Shown one piece after another: positions 10,208-19,914 of a stretch of 64,000 nt of DNA. The position numbers were made by a program, and so were the translations under genes. The notes beneath the pieces are model-generated. The model had not been told where the DNA came from, did not search any database, and saw only the letters and a list, made by a program, of their open reading frames with translations. The first letter of the stretch is position 1. Each line of letters begins with the position of its first letter. The DNA is from Marthasterias glacialis (taxonomy: Eukaryota > Echinodermata > Asteroidea > Forcipulatida > Asteriidae), in the NCBI GenBank assembly GCA_911728455.2, contig OU452235.1, forward strand, positions 7,258,090 to 7,322,089. Reading direction: 5' to 3'.

Positions 10208-11010
10208 TAGACCGATTGCGCGACAATGTTTACATGCGGTCACGTGACCCCCTATCGGGTATGACGCCATACAGCTGGTGAAAAAAATACGTGTAAAGAG
10301 ATAGGCCGTGACACAGAGTGAGTTCGAAAACAGTCGATTATACTTTTGTTAAACGATGAATTAGTTAATCAGCCCCTTTATTTAAAGTAGCATGGTGTGG
10401 CATTAATTTAAATCACATCTCTGTTTCATAATTTAACAGAATTCTTCTGAAAAGAGTTTTTTTTTAAGCCAATGCACTACCGGCGTCGGACGACTATTAT
10501 GTAGCCACCCGTCTGTTATTTTGTTTGTAATGTAGGCATAAATCACTGTAAAAATAGGATAAACAACGTTAGAAAAGTGAGCATTAATACCTAGCCTTGC
10601 AGAATTTCAAATAGGCAAAGGAATCACACAGTTTTGGAAAGCAATTTCTTTGGAGGATTTCAGCTTCAAAACTTTGATATTTTTGTGTTGAAAAGTGTGT
10701 GGATGATCGCGGTCGTCTGGCCTAACGTTCCGTCGTGCGCTGTACACATCGTGCACATTTATACGGTACTTTTGCAATTTTCAAGACTTGCTGGAACTGT
10801 CCTTACTGGCTTTATTCAGCCACTTGAAGGTCTTTGGTACAAACTCTGGAATATGTTTCACAGATTTCGAGCAAACAAAAAGCCTCGATCGAATTAACTA
10901 AATGCATTAATCATCGTGTACAGTACCACCCTTTCCTATGGAGGATTACGTGTATGTTTGCATTTTTAACCCAACAGGGGTCACGTGACGTAGGTCGCGC
11001 AATCGGTCTA
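10208..11010. mobile_element. Non-autonomous DNA transposon, 803 bp
   Basis: Perfect 17-bp TIRs: TAGACCGATTGCGCGAC at 10208-10224 and its reverse complement at 10994-11010. It interrupts a tandem-repeat unit. The sister unit (about 10050-10070) shows the uninterrupted site, consistent with a 2-bp AT or TA duplication, or none. The interior is homologous to palindrome DNA (7540-8250, and the mirror in the left arm), including a block around CACTACCGGCGTCGGAC. No intact transposase is seen. The superfamily is unresolved; a 2-bp TSD would fit Tc1/mariner-like or other TA-targeting groups. Confidence 0.85.
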
Positions 11011-11065
11011 TTATAGCATCCATGTTGCTAACCTACTCATTAAACCATGCGTACTAACCTATTAA

Positions 11066-11963
11066 CCCTATCAGGACCGGGGGGGGGGGCACAATGTGCC
11101 CCCCTACCAAACTTTTTCCTGTAACTTTTAAACGCTACATTCGATCGCCACCAAATTTTTTGACTTTACTTGAAAATTATTTAGGGTCATTTTGTCAAAA
11201 TACGATTGTTATTGAAGGTCAGTGGTTGCCATGGCAACCGTTTGTTTGAACCCATATTACTCGTTTTTTGTGATTTTGGGGCATTTTTTAGCAAAATGTT
11301 ATGTTTTTAAGTATTTTTAGTGGCCAACAGTGATACCGAAATGTCACATGATAGTTTGAGATGCATTGTGGGAATCCAAAATGGCCGCCATTTTGGCGGC
11401 CATCTTGGATTTTGCATTTTTAGCTGTTTTTTAGGGGTTCGAACTTTGCAAAATTTTGTATCTATGGAATATTTTCAACATTATAATTTTGAACTTTTGA
11501 GGTCTAGAAATACTATAGAGTTGTTAGTTAGGCCTCATAAATGCACACTCGGACCCTAAAAGGACGGTTTACATCGATTTTTAAGTGGAAAAATGTAAAA
11601 ACGTGATTTTTCCCCAAAAATTACATAAAACAGCTTGTTTAGCGCCCTCAACGGTAACTCTGGTAAAGAAAAAGGTGTTTAAGACAAATTTGCAAAGTTT
11701 TACAGAACTCTGACAAAAAATATGGAAATTATGGGAAAAATACGATTTTTGACCAAAAATGGGCAAAAAAACTACAAAAATTACTTTTAATGCAATTTTT
11801 TTGAATTTTTTTTTGCACCATCATGTAGAACTCGGTGAAATACACATTTGTGGCAAATTTCATAAAAATCGGCCCAAGACTTTGGAAAATACGGAGGGGG
11901 GGCACAATGAGCTCCCCCCCCCCCGGTCCCCGTAAGTCCAAAAAAAGCCCGGTCCTGATAGGG
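11066..11963. mobile_element. piggyBac-like non-autonomous transposon, 898 bp
   Basis: TIRs CCCTATCAGGACCGGG (11066-11081) and reverse complement (11948-11963) are flanked by TTAA at 11062-11065 and 11964-11967. The sister tandem unit near 10107-10125 has the empty site with a single TTAA. TTAA duplication plus a CCCT terminus is the known piggyBac signature. The interior has poly-G/poly-C near both ends (GGGGGGGGGGG at about 11080; CCCCCCCCCC at about 11915) and no transposase frame. Confidence 0.88.
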
Positions 11964-12395
11964 TTAACTAGTTCAAGCATATATATTATAACCAAGTTAA
12001 TCATTACAACCATGCATGCGTATAACTGACTTACTCATTAAACCATGTGAACTATCTTACTAATTATGGAATCCATGTTGCTAACCTACTCATTAAACCA
12101 TGCGTACTAACTTAACTAAACCAAGCATATATTATATTATAACCAAGTTAATCACTACAACCATGCATGCATACTATCCGATCCTAATATCTATGCGAAT
12201 GAATCTAATTTTCAATTCTTTTTTGAAGGCCGCGGCGGAAGACCATAACGTCGATTGTGACGTGGGTTGTCTAATATTAGTGAACGTGATAACTTATGCG
12301 AGGTGAACATCACCACACTTCACAACCAGCATTTGTTGGAACTCCTAAAACTGCTTCTCTAACTTTTGTTTACAAATTTGTTTAAAATTGTTTTA

Positions 12396-12592
12396 TTAGG
12401 TGTTCGGGCACTCAGCCCGGAACACCTATTGATTTTGTTCGGTTTTTTTTTTTTAGGTGTTCGGCCAGCAGCCGAACAACTATTGTTATTGTTCTGTTTT
12501 TTTTTAGGTGTTCGGCTAGCGGCCGAAAACCTATTGTTAGGTGTTCGGCCAGCAGCCGAAAACCTATTGTTATTGTTCTGTTTTTTTTTTTT
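12396..12592 (+). repeat. Cluster of four AGGTGTTCGG hairpins
   Basis: Four successive short inverted repeats (about 12396, 12455, 12506 and 12539) share AGGTGTTCGG, a small loop, then CCGAA(C/A)A(A)CCT, mostly followed by ATTGTTATTGTTCTG and poly-T. They mark the left boundary of the repeat block. A matching CCGAACACCT lies at its right end (18731-18740), so the pair may be terminal inverted repeats. Confidence 0.75.
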
Positions 12593-13834
12593 TCTGGGCT
12601 TTCTTAGTCGTCGAAACTTGTCCACAAATTTTCTCAAAAAGTAAAGCTTGTATGAACTTGAAACTTACTATGTACAAAGATATTAGTGAATGGATGATAC
12701 CAAAACTTTTTTGGAATGATGACGTCATTGATGACGTCATTAGGTTAAATAAACCTTAAATAATTCAAAAATTCAATAACTCAAGAACGGCAAATGCTAC
12801 ATTCAAAATCTTTGGTGCATATGAAAGGTCTTGTAATGTGAAACAAATTGTATGCACACCGTGACCCCATTTGACCTTTACTTCCGGTCAAAACCGGAAG
12901 TTAAAGTTAAAATTCATATTATTTGGGGCTCTAGAGCCTAAGTGAATGAAGATATGAACAAACTTTTAATGCATAATATTTTTGTTAGCTCACGAGCATT
13001 CTAAAAATGTAATGTATGACGTCATAGCTACGTCACAACGAAATTGATACACGAGGTCGAAATTTTTTTTATTTTGCTATCTCAAAAACTAAGGCATGTA
13101 CGGACTTGATACATACTATATACCTAGACCTTAGTGTGTATAGGACAAAGCAAAATTTTTGGAATGATGACGTCATCGATGACGTCATTACATTAAATTG
13201 AAGTTTTATACTAAAATAATCATATCTTAAGAATAATACATGCTACATACATGATCTTTACACCATATGAAAGGTCTTAAGGTACTAAACAAATCTTACA
13301 CAGGGTGTGAACCCATTTGACCTTCACTTCCGGTCGAAACCGGAAGTAGAAGTTTTGTTTTAAAAAATCATTTCTCAATTACGAAATATTGTGTATTAAT
13401 ATAATAACTTATTTTTAAAGCCCTTCGACGATTCTACAAATTTTGTACAAAGTGTGAACTCATTTGACCTTCACTTCCGGTCGAAACCGGAAGTATAAGT
13501 TTGTACAACAAAAATATGTATCTTATTAATGACACATGGTACATTAGTAATCGTTACATCAATTTAAAGCTCTATGACAATTCTAGATACCATGCACAAG
13601 GTGTGACCCCATTTGACCTTTAGTTCCTTTCAAACCGGAAGTTAGAGTTTCATATGACAAACCTTCATGCATAAAGATCAAAAAAGTACAGATAAATATT
13701 TCGCCCGTCAGCATAGCACCAAAAGACAAAAAACTTGCACACAATATTGAAATTAAAATTTTCAATTACGTAATTAAGCCGAACATCGTGAGTTTGTCCA
13801 CAAACTCTAAATCTCTAGTTTTTTCTGTTTTTTT
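12593..13834. repeat. Repeat unit copy 1 (1242 bp)
   Basis: Begins TCTGGGCTTTCTTAGTCGTCG and ends after AACTCTAAATCTCTAG. It carries CRE pairs at about 12720 and 13167, a single TGACGTCA at about 13018, and full ETS-type inverted repeats at 12880-12901, 13326-13347 and 13473-13494, plus a degenerate one near 13622. Confidence 0.85.
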
Positions 13835-15082
13835 TCTGGGCTTTCTTAGTCGTCGAAACTTGTCCACAAATTTTCTCAAAAAGTTAAGCTTGTATGAACT
13901 TGAAACTTACCATGTACAAACATATTAGTGAGTGGATGATACAGAAACTTTTTTGGAATGATGACGTCATTGATGACGTCATGACGTTAAATAAACGTTA
14001 AATAATTTACAAATTTAATAACTCAAGAACGGCAAATGCTACATTCAAAATCTTTAATGCATATGAAAGGTCTTGTGATGTGGGACAAATTGTATGCACA
14101 CCGTGACCCCATTTGACCTTTACTTCCGGTAGAAACCGGAAGTTAAAGTTAAAGTGCATGTTATTTGGGGCTCTAAAGCCTAAGTGATTAAAAATATCAA
14201 CTAACTTTCAATGAATAATATTTTTTTTAGCTCAAGAGCAATCTAGAAATGTGATATATGACGTCATAGCTACGTCACAACGAAATTGATACACGAGGTC
14301 GAAAAAAAATTTATTTTGCTATCTCAAAAACTAAAGCATGTACGGACTTGATACTTACTTCATACTTAGACCACAGTGTGTATATGACAAAGCAAAATTT
14401 TGGGAATGATGACGTCATCGATGACGTCATTACATTAAATTGAAGTTTTATACTAAAATAATCATATCTTAAGAACAATACATGCTACATACATGATCTT
14501 TACACCATATGAAAGGTCTTGAAGTACTAAACAAATCTTACACAGGGTGTGACCCCATTTGACCTTCACTTCTGGTCGAAACCGGAAGTAGTAGTTTTGT
14601 TATGAAAAATCGATTGTGAATTACGTAAATTTGTATATTAATTGTATAACTTAATTTTAAAGCCCCTCGACGATTCTACAAATATTTACAAAGTGTGACC
14701 TCATTTGACCTTCACTTCCGGTCGAAACCGGAAGTATAAGTTTGTACTACAAAAATATGTACCTTATTAATGAAACGTGGTACATTAATAATCGTTACAT
14801 CAATTTAAAGCTCTCTGACAATTCTAGATACCATGCACAAGGTGTGACCCCATTTGACCTTTAGTTCCTGTCAAACCGGAAGTTGAAGTTTCATATGACA
14901 AACCTTCATGAATAAAGATAAAAAAGTACAACTAAATATTTCGCCCGTCAGCATAGCACAAATAGACAAGAAACGTGCACATAATATTGACCTTAAAATT
15001 TTCAATTACGTAATTAAGCCGAACACCGTGAGTTTGTCCACAAACTCTAAATCTCTAGTTATTGTTCTGTTTTTTTTTTTTT
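13835..15082. repeat. Repeat unit copy 2 (1248 bp)
   Basis: Same start and end words as copy 1 and the same order of internal motifs. CRE pairs are near 13960 and 14408; ETS-type inverted repeats are at 14122-14143, about 14567 (one arm mutated to ACTTCTGG) and 14714-14735. It is close to copy 1 throughout. Confidence 0.85.
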
Positions 15083-17215
15083 TCTGGGCTTTCTTAGTCG
15101 TCGAAACTTGTCCGCAAATTTTCTCAAAAAGTTAAGCTCGTATGAACTTGAAACTTACCATGTACAAAGATATTAGTGAGTAGATGAAACCGATAATTTT
15201 TTTGAATGATGACGTCATTGATGACGTCATGACGTTAAATAAACGTTAAATAATTCAAAAAATCATAACTCCTGAAGTACACAATGGATTTTTACAATCT
15301 ATACATCATCGGAAAGGTCTTTAAAAAATAATTAAATGTTTCACAGAGATGACCCCAATTTAACCTTGTCTTCCGGTTCAAACCGGAAGTTGAAGCAAAA
15401 AATGCTTAAAAAGTCACAATTAAGCTGTGGAGTCAATATGAAACAGAATTTGGACCTGGTTTCAGTGTACGAAATAAAATGTAGTTTATGACCTTTGAAA
15501 ATATTACATTGATGACGTCATCAAATGTTACAGTTTGTTACGACGACGAGTTTAAAAATAAAAAAAAATTATTTCAAATTATTATTAAGCAAACTACATG
15601 TTGAATTTTTTAGTAATAGATAACGACTATAAAAGCCTAATTGTGAAATTTGAACAAAAATGGCCGTTGCATAACGAAGTTATATTAAGGTGAAAAGTGC
15701 CATTTTTAGCGCGATCGCCGATAGAGCCTGTACAGTTACCACCCCCCCCCGTGCGTGTGCACTCTAGGATTTTACTGCGTGTTGTGTATAGTATATACAC
15801 AGCGCTGCTCGGTAGTAGTGTCAACAACAGTAATGCGTGTACAGTAACCTTGGCATGCTTCCAAGAAATGAACCTGCGAGGCGCATACACAGTACTTTTA
15901 CAAACTAAGACCGTTAATTTGAAATAGCGCCCTCAAACCTGTATGGACGCACACTTCTTTATTTTATTGACACCACGTAGATGCCGAACAAAATGGAGGG
16001 CAGCAAGGCTTAATGTTTCGATAAAAGGCAAAATGAATACTATTTTGAAATGTAATTAAGTGTTGTATACTATCAGTTATTTTTTCACTTCGTGGCTGTT
16101 TACATGAAAATTCCAATGTAAAAAGATACTGCAGCCTTCATCCATGTAATAAATAATTCAAAAAATTCATAACTCTAGAACGGCAAATGCCACCTTCAAA
16201 ATCTTTGGTGCATATGAAAGGTCTTGTAATGTTTGACAAATTGTATGCACACCGTGACCTCATTTGACCTTTACTTCCGGTAGAAACCGGAAGTTAAAGT
16301 AACAAATCATGTTATTTGGGGCTCTAGAGCCTAAGTGATTAAAAATATCGACAAACTTTTAATGAATAATATTTTTTTTAGCTCAAGAGCATTCTAGATA
16401 TGTGATGTATGACTTCATAGCTACGTCACAACGAAACTGATACACGAGGTCAAAAAAAAAATTATTTTGCTATCTCAAAAAATAAAGCATGTACGGACTT
16501 GAAACTTACCATATACCTAGACCACAGTGTGTACATGACAATGTAAACTTTTTGGAATGATGACGTTATCGATGACGTCATTACATTAAATTGAAGTTTT
16601 ATACTAAAATAATCATATCTTACGAATAATACATGCTACATACATGATCTTTACACCATATGAAAGGTCTTGAAGTACTAAACAAATCTTACACAGGATG
16701 TGACCCCATTTGACCTTCACTTCCGGTCGAAACCGGAAGTAGTAGTTTTTTATGAAAAATCGTTTCTGAATTACGTAAATTTGTGTATTAATATAATTAC
16801 TTAATTTTAAAGCCCCTCGACGATTCTGCAAATGTTTACAAAGTGTGACCTCATTTGACCTTCACTTCCGGTCGAAACCGGAAGTATAAGTTTGTACTAC
16901 AAAAATATGTGCCTTATAAATGAAACGTGGTACATTAATAATCGTTACATCAATTTAAAGCTCTCTGACAATGCTAGATACCATGCACAAGGTGTGACCC
17001 CATTTGACCTTTAGTTCCTGTCAAACCGGAAGTTGAAGTTTCATATGACAAACCTTCATGAATAAAGATAAAAAAGTACAACTAAATATTTCGCCCGTCA
17101 GCATAGCACAAATAGACAAGAAACGTGCACATAATATTGACCTTAAAATTTTCAATTACGTAATTAAGCCGAACACCGTAAGTTTGTCCACAAACTCTAA
17201 ATCTCTAGTTTTTTT
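15083..17215. repeat. Repeat unit copy 3, interrupted
   Basis: The first part (15083-about 15250) and the remainder (about 16145-17215) match copies 1 and 2 in order. Between them lie a different module (15255-15400, shared with 17395-17530) and about 600 bp of unrelated DNA (15540-16140). ETS-type inverted repeats are at 16273-16294, 16719-16740 and 16864-16885. One CRE of the pair near 16560 is mutated to TGACGTTA. Confidence 0.8.
15540..16144. other. Unrelated insert inside repeat unit 3, no gene seen
   Basis: Contains a poly-C run (about 15741-15750), a TATAGTATATAC near-palindrome and no coding frame I can support. No TIR or target duplication was identified at its borders. Confidence 0.5.
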
Positions 17216-17899
17216 TAATACTTCTTCTTCTTCTTCTCACCGAACGTTGTCCGCTAACAAATGCACAATTCTTAAAGTCACACAAACTTCAAACTTCACA
17301 CACATTTAGAACTTCACTAGGACAGGAAACCGTTTGAGTGACGTCATGATGACGTCATCGGGTGTCGAATTACATTAAATCAAAGTTTGTTATTTCAAAA
17401 AATCATAACTCCTGAAGTACACAATGGATTTTTACAATCTATACATCATCGGAAAGGTCATTCAAAACTGCGTAAACGCTCCACAGACATGACCCCAATT
17501 TGACCTTGTCTTCCGGTTCAAACCGGAAGTTGAAAATTTTTGAAAATTTCAAAAAATCATATTTTAAGAAGTACTTATCACATGATCACAAATCTTGCAT
17601 CAGATTGTAGAAATTTGAGTCTACTCAAACTTTTGCATTGGAGTGACACCATTTTGACCTTTACTTCCGGTTCAAACCGGACGTTTAACGCAAATCGATT
17701 GTCCGTGTGCGTTCAAGCGTGTCCAACATTGCTGTACAAAATCTAATGCCATTATACATGTACACGTGTTGTGTGTGCCTGGCTGTGTGACATCGATGCC
17801 CCATTGTTATGCACATTAACCACACGTTGTTCTTAGTCTCTTCTCAAGGTGCATACTCCACGCTTTGTTAGTCTTTAATACAGGGCTTATTTTTTTAAA

Positions 17900-18590
17900 C
17901 ATTTAAAAATCAACAAAAAATCAACCGTTTGAGGTATGAACATAATTCTTTCGACAAATGTCAAGGTAAGGGAGGGTCTTTCTTTATGACACAATAAGTG
18001 ACCTCTGTGACATCTACTTCCGGTCAAACCGGAAGTAGCTTTTTATATAAAATTGCTAAGAGCTAGGAACATGATTCTTTCACCAAATACCAAGGTTAGG
18101 AAAGGTCATTCTCTGTTGCACATTGTTTGACCCCTATGACCTCTACTTCCGGTCAAACCGGAAGTAGCTCCTCATGTAAAAGTGGTTAGAGTTAGGAACA
18201 TGATTATTTCGATAAATATCAAGGTTAGGGAAGGTCTTCATTTGTGAAACGTTAAGTGACCTTTGTGACATCTACTTCCGGTCAAACCGGAAGTAGCTCT
18301 TTATTTAAAAATGGTGAGAGCTAGGAACATGATTCTTTCACCACATACCAAGGTTAGGGAGGGTCCTTCTCTGTTGCACATTGGGTGACCTCTGTGACCT
18401 CTACTTAAGATCAAACCGGAAGTAGCTCCTCATTTATGCATGGTAAGAGCTAGGAACATGATTCTTTCACCAAATACCAAGGTTAGGGAAGGTCCTTCTT
18501 TGTCACACATTGCGTGACCTCTCTGAACTCTACTTCCGGTCAAACCGGAAGTACCTCCTCATTTAAAAGCGGTTAGAAATTCCTGTCCAA
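17900..18590. repeat. 129-bp tandem repeat, five copies
   Basis: The core ACTTCCGGTC-AAACCGGAAGTA recurs at 18016, 18145, 18274, 18403 and 18532, exactly 129 bp apart. Each copy is preceded by GCTAGGAACATGATTCTTTC and GGTTAGGGAAGGTC-like phrases. The fourth copy has lost one palindrome arm (ACTTAAGA). Confidence 0.88.
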
Positions 18591-18745
18591 ACCGGATGTT
18601 CAAATTAAATGTTGTATTATAAACCTCAATTTAACGTATGTTTTTCTTCATATTTTCTTAAATATAAGTTGGAATAACTTTTAATTTCATTTAACTTTTA
18701 ACGCATAAAATATTTTTTATACATCACACTCCGAACACCTAGTTT

Positions 18746-19355
18746 TTGTGATGCCACAAAAACTCATTTCTAGTTTATTTTGTATTAGGCTTACTAATTT
18801 CTTAAGCTAGCTTCCAGTAACAACTTTTACACATTAAGTTTATTTGATATTAAATATACCAAAACATACAAGTATGTAACAATACCGTTTTTTTATAGTC
18901 AGTCCAATTCGATAATCTGCAAAAGTGATATTGTTGCTGGAGGCATATCTAAGAGCTTAAATTCCAAAGAAAATATGCTGCTAAAAATCTGACTAGAGCA
19001 TGCATTTCGGTGATCTTTCAAGTTCCAATTATTGAATTTGTATTAAACTACTAAAAAAGCACCGTTGTTAAAATATCCAGAATATGTTTTAGAGTTTTGT
19101 GTTTCAGATTTCAACATCTGAATCTCCTATTTGGATATCATGGTAACATCGAGGATTTGGAGAGTTACAGTGACACTTATACCCTATTCTTCCTCGTTCC
19201 TCTTTACAAGAGTTCAGTGGTAACATTATTAAACCAAGGTGCAATAAAATTAAACTGGCCTCACTCAGGATAAAGGAAAAACCGCGTTTTTCCGTTCGAT
19301 TTAATACATATTTTTTTCTTCTTCTTCTCCCCCCCCCCCCACCCCGCCGCCTAAA
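18746..19355. other. Intergenic, no gene seen
   Basis: AT-rich. About 50 bp near 19035 (TTGTATTAAACTACTAAA) resembles palindrome-arm sequence near 8525-8545, probably a repeat remnant. A T/C-rich tract at 19315-19345 directly precedes the exon candidate at 19360. Confidence 0.5.
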
Positions 19356-19359
19356 CTAG

Positions 19360-19700
19360 CGTACCGGAAGCTTCCCAGGTTGAAACTCAACCAGAGCACA
19401 ATAATGAGATATTTTTGAACAATCCCCCTGAAAGCAACAACCTCCAAAATAATGTAAGAGGTATAGAAACAGTTATAGATTTACAAAATATCATTCCAGA
19501 GGCTTGGCGCGTGATTGCCTCACTATTTAGTGTCGTGCATCCGCAAGTTCTTTACTCTGAGGTTCAGATGTTACTGAAAAGTGAGGGCGCTCTTTTCACA
19601 TCAGTTCGGCCATGCGGCGACCTTTCTGAGGAGGGCCGTGTGAAGGGTTCTTTCGGCAGCTGCGGCTATTACCTGCATGGTTGGAATTTAAAACACTTGC
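19360..19700 (+). CDS. Candidate internal exon, unknown protein
   Basis: A long polypyrimidine tract (TTCTTCTTCTCCCCC, 19318-19340) is followed by CTAG and then an open frame with ordinary protein composition (for example IIPEAWRVIASLFSVVHPQ). Two good donors lie in it, GTGAGG at 19581 and GTGAGT at 19701, both leaving the same phase. The frame stays open to 19735. There is no ATG at its start and no recognised domain. It is convergent with the minus-strand OAS-like gene, whose poly(A) signal lies about 100 bp further right. It may belong to a plus-strand gene whose other exons I cannot find. Confidence 0.3.
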
Positions 19701-19800
19701 GTGAGTCCCGTATCGGAATCCGTAGCGAGTTATGATGACTCCGTTAGACAGAGTTGTGGGAAATCACCGGCTCGTTATGCCACTAAAATGTATTGTTTTT

Positions 19801-19806
19801 TTTATT
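19801..19806 (-). terminator. Poly(A) signal AATAAA for the OAS-like gene
   Basis: TTTATT on the plus strand, AATAAA on the minus strand, 30 bases past the stop codon of exon 5. This supports exon 5 as terminal. Confidence 0.5.
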
Positions 19807-19835
19807 AATTAGACTTCTGTACTGTACACATCTTG

Positions 19836-19914
19836 CTATACCTGCATGTTATCTCTCCACTGGTACATATGGCAAACGTTGAACGTGGGGTTGACAGGGT
19901 CCAAAACAATTGGT
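19836..19914 (-). CDS. OAS-like gene exon 5: LDPVNPT motif and stop
   Basis: Acceptor TTTTTTCACCCTCAG. The first base completes an arginine codon with exon 4, and the exon then reads PIVLDPVNPTFNVCHMYQW and ends at TAG. The LDPx(N/D)PT motif occupies the expected place in the family, about 20 residues after the CISW motif region. The stop is close to the family's usual domain end. Confidence 0.82.

Larger units (their letters stand above)
9998..12170. repeat. Tandem repeat of about 150 bp, split by two transposons
   Basis: A unit containing ACTCATTAAACCATGTGAAC, GCATCCATGTTGCTAACC, TAACCAAGTTAATCA and AACCATGCATGC occurs at 10027 and 10178, and again at about 12035 once the two insertions (10208-11010 and 11066-11963) are removed. 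There are about three units, AT-rich and non-coding. Confidence 0.8.
12593..18745. repeat. Mosaic tandem-repeat block rich in CRE- and ETS-like palindromes
   Basis: About 6.1 kb of non-coding DNA built from repeated modules. Recurrent motifs are paired TGACGTCA octamers 5-6 bp apart, ACTTCCGG-loop-CCGGAAGT inverted repeats preceded by CATTTGACCTT, and phrases such as ATATGAAAGGTCTTG. Units are 12593-13834, 13835-15082, a split third copy, a related divergent unit at 17216-17700, and a 129-bp tandem. It is bounded by the hairpin cluster on the left and CCGAACACCT on the right. No transposase or reverse transcriptase is visible. The open frames within it repeat with the units and are not genes. 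Confidence 0.85.

Noticed and set aside
12366-12644. 92-codon frames on both strands across the hairpin cluster
   Set aside because: Both strands are open because of the short tandem hairpins and poly-T runs. The peptides are simple repeats.
17900-18590. CRISPR-like appearance (regular repeats with palindromic cores)
   Set aside because: The period is 129 bp, the spacers are homologous to each other rather than unique, there are no cas genes and the genome is clearly eukaryotic.
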